Shown: positions 46,001 through 56,800 of the stretch, in pieces
Layout: each line of letters starts with the position of its first letter
Numbering within the stretch: position 1 is the stretch's first letter
Origin: Sarcocystis neurona
Taxonomy: Eukaryota; Apicomplexa; Conoidasida; Eucoccidiorida; Sarcocystidae
Assembly (NCBI GenBank): GCA_000727475.1
Contig: KL647289.1
Location: forward strand, 5,460,019 to 5,524,018
Length of the DNA: 64,000 bases
Direction: 5' to 3'
Notes under the pieces: generated by a model
The model's database searches: none
Told to the model about the DNA's origin: nothing
What the model saw: the letters and a program-made list of their open reading frames with translations, nothing else
Made by a program: the position numbers and the translations under genes

Positions 46001-47717
46001 TTCAAGATGAGGCAACTGGTCACATGGGGACATACTGTTACAAATGTTGCTGAGGCCGCCAGCTGTGTGCGAGCAATCCATCACCGAGGCAGGATCGACG
46101 CGGGAATAGGTTGCGGCTGCTTCGGAGGGCAGCAAACCACTTCCGCCAGCCAGCCACGGGCCAGGCCATGAGAGGAAACTGCAAGCAGAAGCGGCTTGCG
46201 AGCCGTGTGTGGAAAGGCGGCGCAAAGAAGACAGTCGATCGGGTGTCTGTTGGTGTACAGCAGCAGCTGGCAAGCCCGAGAGCTACTCACAGGGAGGAAC
46301 TTCGGCGTGCCTTTCATGTTGCTGGCTCCCCAGGCAGCCTGGACCAGTTCCACGGGCGTGTCCTTCTGCAGCGACAGGCCCTGCGTGTAGAGGCGGCTAC
46401 ACGTGTGTATGAAGAGGCGCTGCAATAGAATTTGCTGCCGCTGCTTTGATGAACCAGAAGCAAGAAACCACACGTGGGGCTTACCTTGACCGTCCGCTGT
46501 TCGTCAGAGGGAGGTTTCATAGTAGCGTAGGAAGCGCCGGACGGGAAGGACACACAACGTTTTTTTTGTGCCACCACTTGCTGAATAACAGAGGCGCAGC
46601 TGTGTGTCCGCTGCTGGTGCTGCTGCTGTTGCCTGTGTTCGACAGTGTTGCTGCTGCCGTGGAGCAGCCCGGCAGTCTCGGTAGTGTCAAACTTTGCTGC
46701 TGCAGTTAATTCGTCTCGTACTTTTCTCCGGCCCGTGTGCACAGCGCCTCTGCGCTACGACCGCTCCTGCTGCGACAGTTGCTGCTTCCCCAGGTGCCGC
46801 GGTTGTTGTTTCTTCCGCCGAGTGCCACCGCACTTTTTTTCGTTTCTTCGCTTGCGCCTTTTAGACACCAGTCAGCTTTCTCCTCAACAACACTGCTGCT
46901 GCTTTTTTTTTCCCGCTGTCCCGCTGCTGCCGTTCCTCTGCATCTGCAGTTTCTTCTTCATCGGCTTGCCCGCTGCTGCTGAATGACAAAATATTTCCTG
47001 CTACTTCTTCTTCCCCTTGTCCCTCCCCGTGCCGCTGCCCGCAGTTCGCGTTCTTCTTCTTCTGCGACACGTCGTCTTCTCTGTTTGTTCCTCGTCCTCA
47101 CGCGTGTCTTCCTCGTGCAGCAGCTTCCTGCTACCCTCTTCCTGCTGCCGCCACTACTTTTCTCTTCGTCGTCCGGCGGCTGCTTCTCGTGCTTCTACAC
47201 GTGTTCCTTCTTGGCTTATGTGCTGTGAGTGTCTTTTTGTAGAATTGTAGCGCGGACAAGCTTCAATTGCTTCAGACGTGCTTGTCAGATGTCCGCAAAA
47301 GAAGAAGCCTACCGGGCCCGTCGCATGCAGAACAGATTTTTATACGAATTTGTAGAGAGAAGACTAGCAGAATTAGGACTCCACGACGCGGCAGGAGAAT
47401 ACGCCGGAGAAGCAGAGGACGGAGAAGTCCGCCAAGAAAAGGAGGCAGGACCGCGTTCGGCTGCTGGTGATGCTACTGGTGCGACCGGAAAGACGCCTGC
47501 TGGAGGTGAAAGTAGTACGGGCGATACTGCTGCTGCTGTTGAGACAGAGCTGTCGAGAACGGGTCTGAACAGCCTCTTTCAAAAAGACAAGAAAGGAGAC
47601 GAAGACGAGAACGGAGTTTTTTCATGTGATACCCCGACAGATGAAGCACAAAGCAGCAGCAACGTGTCACCGTTCGTCTGGGATCCTCCTCATCCTTCTG
47701 TTGCTGCTGCTCCCTAG
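35636..47717 (+). CDS. START-like lipid-binding domain protein (six exons)
   Basis: The exons are 35636-37050, 39207-39389, 42636-42728, 43281-43389, 45001-45155 and 47243-47717. They total 2430 nt, exactly 810 codons, and every junction keeps frame. Residues 1-472 are low-complexity rich, with Glu, Gln and Ser/Asn runs and one ordered block near residues 112-170. Residues about 472-690 form the domain: WRTSVDEATLKVAVRDYEDN; LLDSLSVLAETDLFKLWTPY (the family's L-E-DL-W-P helix and strand); FHVDFPWPFANRDAFFEVWA (the FPWPF-R signature); IPVKRNCTYARLVWHE; and the last helix RLVDFVSKIVARTSFNCFRR. START-like folds bind a lipid in a helix-grip pocket. I infer intracellular lipid binding or transfer; the ligand is not visible. 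No signal peptide or membrane span is evident. The C-terminal 120 residues are acidic and Ala/Thr-rich. Confidence 0.75.
37051..39206 (+). repeat. START-like gene intron 1 with long CT tract
   Basis: The first part has TATG/TGTG repeats in plus orientation. A diverged direct repeat (about 80-96 bp) at 37936-38110 contains the palindrome GTGTACGTACAC twice. From about 38200 to 39080 the plus strand is strongly pyrimidine-rich with almost no purine runs. The very long open frames across the CT tract are compositional. It ends AACGGCAG. Confidence 0.65.
39207..39389 (+). CDS. START-like gene exon 2
   Basis: The exon completes Trp (TG+G) and encodes the start of the domain through LLDSLSVLAETDLFKLWTPY and TTPF. 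It ends CAG|GTCCTC in phase 2. Confidence 0.8.
39390..42635 (+). repeat. START-like gene intron 2, TGTATG minisatellites
   Basis: A repeat of about 40 bp (GTATGTATGGCTGTATGTATGCGTCTCCGTCTATG-like) fills 39650-39970. A repeat of about 110-150 bp (TGGGTGTAGGGACAGTGGTATACATAGGGATACAC-like) recurs near 41016, 41126 and 41275. Landmarks repeated at 41880-42130 (GTGCCTCACRTGT, CTTCTTYGTCA) suggest a third array. It ends CTGCTGCTGCTTGCAG. A splice-bounded segment near 40508-40585 is not needed for phase. Confidence 0.65.
42636..42728 (+). CDS. START-like gene exon 3, FPWPF motif
   Basis: The exon completes Arg (AG+A) and reads IGLREANRQQLGRTEQLVHF then HVDFPWPFAN. The FPWPF-(N/D)R signature is characteristic of this START-like group. 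The donor CAACAG|GTGCGA leaves phase 2. Confidence 0.85.
43281..43389 (+). CDS. START-like gene exon 4
   Basis: The exon completes Arg (AG+A), so the junction reads WPFANRDAFFEVWALDDLQR, the classic continuation after the WPF motif. It then reads NGHIVAKATTLSEETPCVRR and ends ATC|GTATGT in phase 0. Confidence 0.85.
43390..45000 (+). repeat. START-like gene intron 4, pyrimidine-rich
   Basis: The plus strand is CT-rich for about 1.4 kb, with a short TA/TATG part near 44370-44420 and 44850. It ends ATGTGTTCAG. Long frames in this stretch are compositional. Confidence 0.65.
45001..45155 (+). CDS. START-like gene exon 5
   Basis: The exon reads TAPRPEQGVERMCVDGSIVI, then IPVKRNCTYARLVWHENCRM and HVPARLVDFVS. 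These fit the last strands and helix of the START fold. The donor is TCTAA|GTGAGT in phase 2; unspliced, the reading would stop at TGA at once. Confidence 0.8.
45156..47242 (+). repeat. START-like gene intron 5: purine block then CTG-rich
   Basis: A purine-rich (GA/AAG) block of about 600 bp on the plus strand (45165-45770) is followed by unique sequence. CTG/CTT-rich sequence from about 46610 leads to the TTTTTGTAG acceptor. Open frames in the middle (46080-46440) show no recognisable family. Confidence 0.6.
47243..47717 (+). CDS. START-like gene exon 6 (stop)
   Basis: The exon completes Lys (AA+A) and reads IVARTSFNCFRRACQMSAKE, a basic helix typical of the end of the fold. It continues with YRARRMQNRFLYEFVERRLA and an acidic, low-complexity tail to TAG at 47715-47717. 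Confidence 0.8.
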
Positions 47718-50700
47718 CCCACTGTGACCGTCGTTGCCCCGCTTGCTGCTCGTCCTGCCCTTCCTGCGCCGACTGCTGCTGCACGCCACTCGCGCGGGTG
47801 CCCGATGCGGGACGCTACCACCTGTGGTGCCCAGGCATACCCGAACAGCCGCAGCAGCTTGGCAAACGTGGAGCGCGCGCATCACGCCAGCAGCGGCGGT
47901 GGAAGGGAAATATGCAAAAACGGATCTTGTTGTGGTAGAATATCGTGGTGGAAGGGAAATACGTAAAAGCGGTCTCTTGTGTGATGGAACGCTGTCGGTC
48001 GCTGTAGGGGGAGCACTGTCGTGCAGCAGCAGACGCTGTGCCCCTGGATGTGTAGCCACACATCCACCGATCCAGATGTGGGCGTTTAACGCAAAGGTTT
48101 TGAGAGGAAGAAGATGTCCACAGAAATTCTTCAGAACTACTTACTGCCACGATGATGTATTTGGACCGTATATTTACAGTGACACTTTCAGATCGCTTAT
48201 CGATACGGCGTGATGGGATTTTTTCTGGATTTGTTTTGTTGCTGCTTTTCTTTGATTACGGATAACTTGCAGACGAGCTGCGTAGACGTCGTAATCAAAG
48301 TTACCGTATGATCGCGGATTGTTGTTTGAACAGCTTTCCCTGAAGACGACAGGCGAAATTGAACCAGATACATATCTGGATCAAGGTGGTTAAAAGTTCA
48401 CTCAATCATGTGTAAGGCCGCAGGTTACGCGTTACTCTTTTTCAATTCCTTAAAATGGGGAAAAAGTCGCGTTGACGGAAATCCTAGTCGCCGGCTATAG
48501 AAAGGCCTACGACGCTGGTGTATACAAACAAGGATCAAATGCACACAAAAGTGGAACCAGATCGAGAATAGCCCCTCGCAACAAATACACGGGCGCTTAC
48601 TATATCACATACGCATGCTCTGTGGGCAACAGTGTCTTTAAAAGTGCGTGCGTGCACTGGCATGCTGCTTTTTTTAATGTTGTCCACTTTGGCACATGAG
48701 GACAGATGCACCCATCCATCCGAGAGGCCACCTGCGAAGTGGGTTCACACCGGTACTATCATCCGTCCACGTATGCGCGCTAGCTCGAATGTCAATTATG
48801 CGTGACTACGAGGCTAGACGTATATCCATGTGTACACTGTCATTGTAGTTGTTGCCCAGCAGGAGTTGTCTGCTCGCGTATGGATATATATGTGTGTACT
48901 TGTCTGCAAAGGCAATGCGTAAAACTTTTACTCTTGTGCCTGTACATGTGTGCACCGTTATTGTAGTTGTTGCTTGTTAGGAGTTACCTATTCGCGTATG
49001 GAATTATATGCTGTGCTTACCTGCGAAGGCAGTGCGTAGAATTTCTACGCTTGTTTCTGTGGAATGGTAGCTCTCGATTTCTGCCTTCGCCTATTTTTTT
49101 TGAGTGTTAGCGTCTTTCTCCATACAGGGGCAGATGGAGCAATTATACACCTATATGGGACGTGTCACCGGGAGCTGGCGTGGACTTCAAGCGGCACATG
49201 GTTGGGTGACGCAGCTCCTCTTTCACGACTGTTTATCTCCGTACGCAGAGGGAGCCACGTGCATCTGCTTTCCTCCGCATGGAGTTGGTAAGCCAGTGTT
49301 TATCAAGGCACAGAAGGAGAGGGGAGACACACACGTCTGTTAGTCTCCGGTGGGATTTGTAGAGTGCTTTGGCATAGCAAAGACAACCTCACTTTAACGT
49401 TTTACTTGATAAATTCGTCTGCTCACCAGTAAGAGACAGCAGTGCCGATATTCTAGGAGCACTCTCACGTTAAGGGTAGACGTGCTTATACGCCTGCCTC
49501 TCCAAGCTAGGACAGCAAGCCTACGCAAAGGTACTCGCTAACGAGCGCAGCTACCTCGAGTCACAGGAGATCGTTTCCTTGTACCGAACTGCATCTCATG
49601 ATGTTCCTCGATGCAGATCACCATCGTACGGCAGAGTCTGACCCTGATGCAGAGGAGGAGACGAAACGTGTCATGAACGTACATTGGCAACGTCGCTCCT
49701 GTTAAAGCCAGTGATTTTATACTTTTGTTAAGTTCAATCTGTACACACGGGTACTTCCACCGTTTCTCTACGGGATATACCGCACATGTGCTCCTTTTAC
49801 AAGAGCCTTCTTGATCCTGAATGGTTACTTAAGATTTCGTCGGCACAAGGAAATGATGTGTCAGTCTGTTTCCGTATCTGGTGCGTGACCAAAGAGTGAA
49901 GCCTGTTTCACAATTTAGGCATGCGTGAGCTTCCTACACAGTCACAACAGATGGTTCTGCGAGGTTCATGGAACCCACTGCTCGTGGAATTGTTCTTTTT
50001 TCCGTCTTCTGGAACTTCCTAGCAAGAGTTCTGCGAACACTTATAACAACGACGTACCACCTCGACAGCCACCTCTTGGATCTGTTTCCAATTCCGCAGT
50101 ACATGTGTACCCCTGACAAAAGTAGACGAATATTGGTACTGAACAATACCAACTGAAGATTTCTGCTGCGCGCAGCACTCGCGACACACACACTGCTTCT
50201 GCTCAAGGAAGTGCGGTAATGAAGTCTCTGGATCAGACGAGTCAAAATCTATGGAAATACGCAGTGACTCCACGGAAGTAGGACCCTTTCTTTTTACATA
50301 TGATCACGACTTGCTTTACTCTGAACTGCGTAGACATGTCTCCTCATCCGGCACTTCTGCGTGCATGCTGCTCGGGGTGCAGCGCGGCGTCAGTTATTCC
50401 TCTCTAAAGCACACACACACACACACACACAGAGAATGCGATGAACCCTATCATTGAAGTGGATTTCCATACGCACTGCAAGTGATCTGCAGGGACATTC
50501 ACAAAATCAACGAGACATTACGATCATTCTGGGCTCAAGTATATACCTGTACGATGCACGCATCTGACTGTTCGTGACATGAACTCTTCCGGTTGAAGAT
50601 GGATGTGTAACTATGATCAGGTACGACGTTTTTCTCTAGTCGAGTACTTTTGCACTCATCTTGCTGCCCAAAAGTGCGGCCTATCAACAAATTTCTTGAG

Positions 50701-53325
50701 TAAATAGGGGCCTTCTCGTGGTGCTCTACTGTTTTGCAACTCGCTGTGTAGAAGCCCCCCGACATCTTGTCACTGTTTGCTTCACAGATCCGGTCCCTCA
50801 GCATTGGATTTATTATGTTTGAAGGTAACTTCCCCTTTTAGCGTATAGGACTCGCCAATTAACCAGTCTGATCTGCAGTATAGTAAGCTGGAGGATTAGA
50901 CACACGTTGAGCCGGAACCCCTAGATATCTCCGATTTTTGTTAAGCGCCGCTTCCAAAGCCCGGTTGCTTTATTGTTTTTTGAGGGTTCACAACCATGTC
51001 AACTGAAGATCACTCAAAAAAGAGATATGCGAAATTGACGAAACAGTGAAGCACCCGCTTGCTGAGAGAGAAATGTGCCGCTACACACACCACTCGCCTG
51101 ATGGCTCGACGACTAGTAACGTAGAAGATCAAATTTTTAGAAAGAACGGGAGCTCACTCCACACAGAAAGTGTACCGTTGGAGTAAGGACGACTTCCCCC
51201 GTAGATCACGATTACGCGCCAATGGAGAAGCAAAGGCATCAAGACAGCATCTACTTCCTACCACGGAAGCTGCGTGGCCAGCAGCGTTTCACTTGCCTCT
51301 CGTCCTCATCCATGTCAGAGTTTAATTGACAACTGGTGGGACAATTCAGAAGCCTACTTTATAAGTGTTCGTGTGGTCAGCAGTTAAAACTTCTATTGCC
51401 TCGGTGGACTGTGGCGAAAGCAGGAGTACGCAAGTAGCAGCTGGAGGACGAAACCGTATTGTAGGCACCGTAATTTGCAGCGTTTAGAATGGCACATTCG
51501 CACCTTCTATCAACGTGAAACTCAGTCCTGTACAGGTCGTCTGGACTCTCACACTATGGGTAATCTTTGCGGTTGCCTACGAAAGTACTAGGGGAACCAG
51601 ATGACATTACATCCCTTAGAGCTGTAGTCCTGACAGTGAAGGATTTCGTCGAAGTCATCGCGCTTTTGTGGGTACACTGGCACAGAGACACTATGCAGTA
51701 CAAGCTGAGGAATGGCGAAGTTATTGTCGTGCCTCCTGAAAATGGTAGAAGCACCGAAAATCAAGATCAAAGTCGGTGCGGTGGCCAGATTGTTTGTGTC
51801 GCACTGGAAATTCTACCGAGTGCATAACAATCGTAGACACTAGTTAAAAAAAGGGTGGAGCTGTTGTTTGCAAAAATCACAAGTGCAGAAGCGTTGCTGA
51901 GGATCGTGACAAAGACCGATGCGGCAATGCGTAACAGTAATAGTGCCGCGGACAATAACGAAGATAGGTGCACGAAGTAATAGTAGTGGTAGTAGTAGTA
52001 GTAGTAATAGAAATAGCTTTAGGTGAGAAGTGCAAAAGTTTGTCGAGCTGGGCTATCGTATGTATACCTGAATCGATGGTGGCGTCCGTGGTATAGGTTG
52101 CAACGCTGTCGGGGATACTAAAGTCGAGGAAATGACGCATGCGGATAACGTCTCACCATCCCACCTTCCACGTCATCTTTTGAGGTGTGCTGAAAACCCA
52201 TTCTCGTCACGCAGCAGATTGTGCGACTACCGGATGTAACAAATGTACTCGGTGCAGAGGACTCAACACAGTTGCCATCTTCCAAGTAGACTTCGAAATA
52301 ATGAAATTGTCCCATTTTCTAAAATACTATCCTTTACATATTCACGTGTATTAAAGCTCAGCCGCAAGAACTCTGCCTCCTGTTGGTGCACCTACAAGTA
52401 CACTCATTCCCAGATGTGCACATGCATCTCCAGTGATGTCCGTGTGTGCGGGAGAGTGCATCCACAGACGGCAATCAAAGTCGTCTCGTGTCTCCACACA
52501 CACACACCAGTACAAGAGTACCGTGTAGGCCTTGGTGATTGTGAATGTTGGGAGGAAGAGCACCTCTCACGACTGAAAAACATTTGTTGGGAATTGCACA
52601 CATCTTTCCGCGGATGCGGAAATAGCGCAGATATTCATGTCAAGACAAATCTCAGAGCCTCACTGCGACACTATCACGTCCGCAACGCGTCTGGCTCACT
52701 CACGCACATATATGCTTTCGGACTTCCTGCTCAATTTTTATGCGTCGAATCGAAAAGCCTAGCTGAAAGATGTACGGGTGCGTACTTTCCATAATTGGCT
52801 CATCCGAGTGCTTAGCACTGATGCTTCTGTACTGCTTGTGTGTGCCCGCGTCTGACGTGGAGCGCTTTTACAGAAATTCACACTCTTCATCTCCACCACC
52901 TTCAGCGTAGCATGTCTGCGCAATCTCTCGAAACAGGGAAGGCAGGCGAAGAGAGATTTTCCCCTTTTTCAAGGCGGCTTGACTGCAGCACCAAGCTGCT
53001 GCCCTTGTTGCTGTCGTTGTGAGCCAGCACCATGGTAGTGGAAAATTTTCTACTGCCAGAGCGAGGAGTGCGTTGACGCTGACGTCAGTTACTCTTTTCC
53101 GTCGTTATGCGGCGATGCCGCAACTGTTTTTTCTGCTTTCAGCTTCTTAAGCTGCCACGCCACCGTTGCACTGGTGTCCTGAACAGTTTCTCACTCTCGC
53201 CAATGCTGACGGTGAGCAACTTCGCTGCAGTGGCGCAACTTCGGAGTTGTAGTCGAAGATACTGCACGCCCTTTTCTACGGAAGAGGACGTGATCACGGT
53301 TGCTGTTTCTGGAGCTTGTGGAAAA
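47718..53325. other. Repeat-poor intergenic region, no supported gene
   Basis: Composition changes here: triplet repeats end near 48030 and only isolated short arrays remain ((CA)n at 50411-50431, a GTA run near 51977-52010). A diverged 118-bp direct duplication lies at 48827-49062. Short open frames (for example 49104-49343 and 52243-52794) show no family resemblance and no clear splice support. Confidence 0.55.
48827..49062. repeat. 118-bp diverged tandem duplication
   Basis: Copies start at 48827 and 48945, both beginning CATGTGT-CAC and sharing ATTGTAGTTGTTGC, CGCGTATGG and GGCA-TGCGTA. It is an older duplication in otherwise unique sequence. Confidence 0.75.
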
Positions 53326-53817
53326 TCAGTTCCTGCAACTTCCAATGCTCTTTGTGTTTTGGGGGAAGAGGACTAGGTGGTCTTCGCTGGAAGTAGAGAA
53401 CGAACTAGTAATCACGAGCACAAAGGACCAAAGGAGCTCTAGAACAGATAGGGCAAGCCCAATCCCTACGTATATGCAGTCGTATAAAAGCACAAGTGGC
53501 TGCCAGGTGACCATATATATAAGTCCAACACACGCAAAAGGCAGAAGGAGCCAGAACCACACGAAGTGCTGCGCTGCGCCTCTAGCGTTGCCAGAAGAGC
53601 CCGCTGCCACCCGTGTGCAGTTAACGAACACATAGCAAACTAGTACAATGAGATAAGCCGGCACTTGATGTGAAGGGAAGTCCTTCACGTAACACTTATA
53701 AAACAAGAACGGCAGCAGGAGGAGCGGACCTACCCGATTACAAATGACACGGTCCAGCGACAGTAAGATTTCAAAAAGCAGGGACGGCTCGAATGCGAAG
53801 GACACGGGAGGATACAT
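53326..53817 (-). CDS. TMEM17/TMEM216-like ciliary transition-zone membrane protein
   Basis: ATG at 53817 opens 163 codons, stop at 53326. An in-frame GTG lies further upstream, but the ATG start (MYPPVSFAFEPSLLFEILLS) suits the family. About four hydrophobic segments are visible: GPLLLLPFLFYKCYV, VPAYLIVLVCYVFVN, FVWFWLLLPFACVGLIYMV and LLYDCIYVGIGLALSVLELL. Between the second and third, RVAAGSSGNARGAAQHFVWF aligns in spacing with RLYLGYVGNLQEKVPELAGF of animal TMEM17, preserving the R, the G--GN motif and the FW. The family belongs to the MKS module at the base of cilia and flagella. Eimeria has flagella only on microgametes, so I infer a role there and male-gamete-specific expression. The C-terminal 25 residues are hydrophilic and may be extended or altered by splicing. 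Confidence 0.6.
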   Translation of the reverse strand: MYPPVSFAFEPSLLFEILLSLDRVICNRVGPLLLLPFLFYKCYVKDFPSHQVPAYLIVLVCYVFVNCTRVAAGSSGNARGAAQHFVWFWLLLPFACVGLIYMVTWQPLVLLYDCIYVGIGLALSVLELLWSFVLVITSSFSTSSEDHLVLFPQNTKSIGSCRN

Positions 53818-56800
53818 GATTACAGCGCTTATAGCGAGCAGTGTTTGAATCAACAAGGCACCCACAGAAAGACGTTACAATTACCTGCGCAGTGCGACTC
53901 GTGGAGGGAATCGACAGGGGTCCGTGCAATTGTCTCACTACAAAAGCGCGGCGCGAGACGAAGTATCACATCTTTTCTGCCAACGGAAGAGGCATTGAGA
54001 CTGCCTAGCTAGGCGGGCCCACCTGCTTCCACTGTTATACTGCACGTACACAACAATGTGGGTAAGATGTACAGAGAATGACGAGCCGCGTGCACATTTG
54101 ACTCTGTTGTCACTCACGCATTCATTGTCGTGTGCAATACACGTATGCATGTATATATACCTAAGCTCTTCTACAGGAGCAGAGTCACCACATTGGTTCC
54201 GTGTAGAGGTGCTTTAGTCGGAAGAAACTCCACGAGTTCTGCACAGGATATTCACTTTGTCGAGTTGAGTTGACCTGCGAGAATGTGGCACTATGTTTGG
54301 GAGTATCAAAGTAGACACAGACGCTTAAGTAGAATACAGGTGCTTAATTTTGTGAGTCGCAATGTTCCCACAGGTGGTGTGCGTGCGATAGTACGCACAA
54401 GTTTGACGCGTGCCTGCGCCTGGAGGATAAAACCGCTTTACGTTGTGCTTCGCTACCTTTTCACAGGTGTGTGTCCTGTAGCACTCACGAATTTGACGCG
54501 TGCGTGCATATACAGACGCAAAATGTCTTGCAGAATGCAGAAGACAAGAGTGGACGCATCCCTTGTGGACACGTTGTGTTCGAATACGTACACGAGCCTC
54601 AAATATTCACTGGGTTAGAATAAGAGAGTAGTCACTTGCACGGCTGCTCCTGAATTCTGACCAGAGTTGGGAGCACAGTGCGCACGTATACGGCACGATT
54701 TCATCCTTTTAATTCCGTCAGTCTCTCTCTAGATACACACGTGTACCACTGCGTGTAAAATTCCACATCGTGTGGCAATTTGACATGAAGAGCGGAAAGC
54801 AAACTCCATCCTAGAAAGAGGCGTCTTCGACCTCAGCGTCGCACGAACCAGAATTTCCCGAATCAGCAGGCTGCATCGTGCGGGCAGAGGTCACGTGGTT
54901 TAGTGTTCTACGCGCATTTATACACGTGTATATATGCACGCGAACATCCACGACAGTATATTCCTTGTACATTCGAGTTCTTATCGGGAAAGGAGATTTT
55001 TCTGTTGCCAACGCGTGTCGTGCTGAAGTACGCGCCCTGCAGACTCGATTGTGACCACATGTCACGTGGAGCCCGCAGAGATTTGAATCAGTTCTAGAAG
55101 TGCATTAGAATGCGGACATGCATCCGCAGACAGCTTCACCCAACCTAAGTATATGTATACACGGGTGTAGGTCTCGCGGTGTCTTTCACTCTTTCAGTGT
55201 TCACCAATGCATGTCGGCCGAGGAGGTGCAGATAGCATATGACGTTCGGCGCAGACTGAGTTTGCATTAAATACTACAGATCTGTGTGCAGTGGTCGTCG
55301 TACTACTAATTCTGTGTACAACAGAGAAGTTCAGCAGGCAAAAAAATTCCTGCGTTCGCCTGGCGTCAGATCGGTCCTCCAACACGCGTGATGTGTGGGG
55401 CCCAAGTCCCTTCGCAACCCCAGTCGGCTGCTTGAGTCGGCACCTAGTGTAGAAGAACGAGCCGCATTTCTAGGTAGTATACAGATAACTTCGGTCGGTG
55501 TGCAGTAATAGGGCTTTAAATGTATGTATGCACATGTGTACGCATATCTTCCGAATTAGCTGTGGTAAAGAGGGTAAATGTGAAAGTCAACAGGAAGCGT
55601 CCACGTGCAGCTACGCCTGCTGTACGCGCGCGGGGAACACCTCTGCGCCAGTTGTAAGTCTAGGGGTGCTTCCACACATATGCATCCAGGATGTGAAAAT
55701 ACGTACTGAAAGCGGGCTATTCCGACAGGATGATACGGTATGTTCTAAGTCTGATCTAATGTTGAGACGTGCATTTTCCTTTTCTTTCCCATCGGAGTGC
55801 AACCGCTGTACGTGTCTCCGACACATGGTCTTTGAACTGGAAGGGAGCGCCTCACACAGACACCAAATGAGACAACCTCTGTTATAGTACTTTACAGGCA
55901 TTGTATTGCAACGGTACCTTTGCATTCGCGTCCTACTTCTGTGGGTAAGTCCGGCAGTAAAGTGATGCTCTAGATTACTTCTCTTCGGAAGTCTTGGGTA
56001 CTAACACGCATGTACTGAGTTATATTTCAATACCCATATCATGTTATATGAATAGACTTTGCTTTGCCGTCTGCCCGATTACAGGGAAAACCGTCTGTGA
56101 TCGAGTTGCCTTGGTAAACCGTCTTACTGCCGTAACACAAAGACTAGTTAAATATACCAGTAGCGCCCGGGTGTAGATACATGAATTACGTGATACTCCA
56201 TGTGAAAATTGGATTGTTGTTCCGAAACCACGAGTTAATATGCGAACTACGGATACAGAAAAGTGCGGTTCACTCTATCCTCAGGGTTCTCCGGTTAAGT
56301 TATACCGACACAGGGCCGAAGGCAAGGAATCTGCTAAAATAGACGCTACAACGTATACGGGCCATTGACGCACAGCTCACACTGAACCCTACAGCTAGGC
56401 GCCGAGAGGCAGTGGTGTTTATTCAGAAGATTACCACTGCCTGCCGGGCTTAAAAGGTAATGATGCGGTTACTTGAAGAGACTGCCGCAGTTACAGTGAG
56501 TCTCAGGGGAACGATATACAGCGGTGCATGCCGCTACATAGATACATAACCCACTTTGGACGTTGCAGATGATCTCTTTGGTATGATTTGCTGCTAAGCA
56601 CAAGTGTGGTTCCGCCCGCAGCACCTGCCCTTTCCACTGCTACGTTAACTCGGTACCTTCCCTGCTGCTCTTCATACGTTGGATTCAGTAATAACCCACA
56701 GGTCTTCACGTACCGTTGGCTGCGTTTCCACACAAGCCCCCCCTATAGAGGTACTGTGCAGTTAACGCAGATCTTATATTTTAATTTTATGCAATACATA

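Larger units (their letters stand above)
1..48200. other. Repeat-rich chromosomal segment
   Basis: This stretch is saturated with (CAG/CTG)n, (TA)n, TATATG, TGTATG, CT/GA-rich and minisatellite arrays lying in introns and between genes. Eimeria chromosomes are known to alternate between repeat-rich and repeat-poor segments, and the density here fits the repeat-rich class. Three multi-exon genes lie inside it. The right edge is a visual estimate: the last CTG/CAG runs are near 47700-48030. Confidence 0.75.

Noticed and set aside
49104..49343. 79-codon frame in the repeat-poor segment
   Set aside because: No recognisable motif, no splice support and no neighbouring exon.
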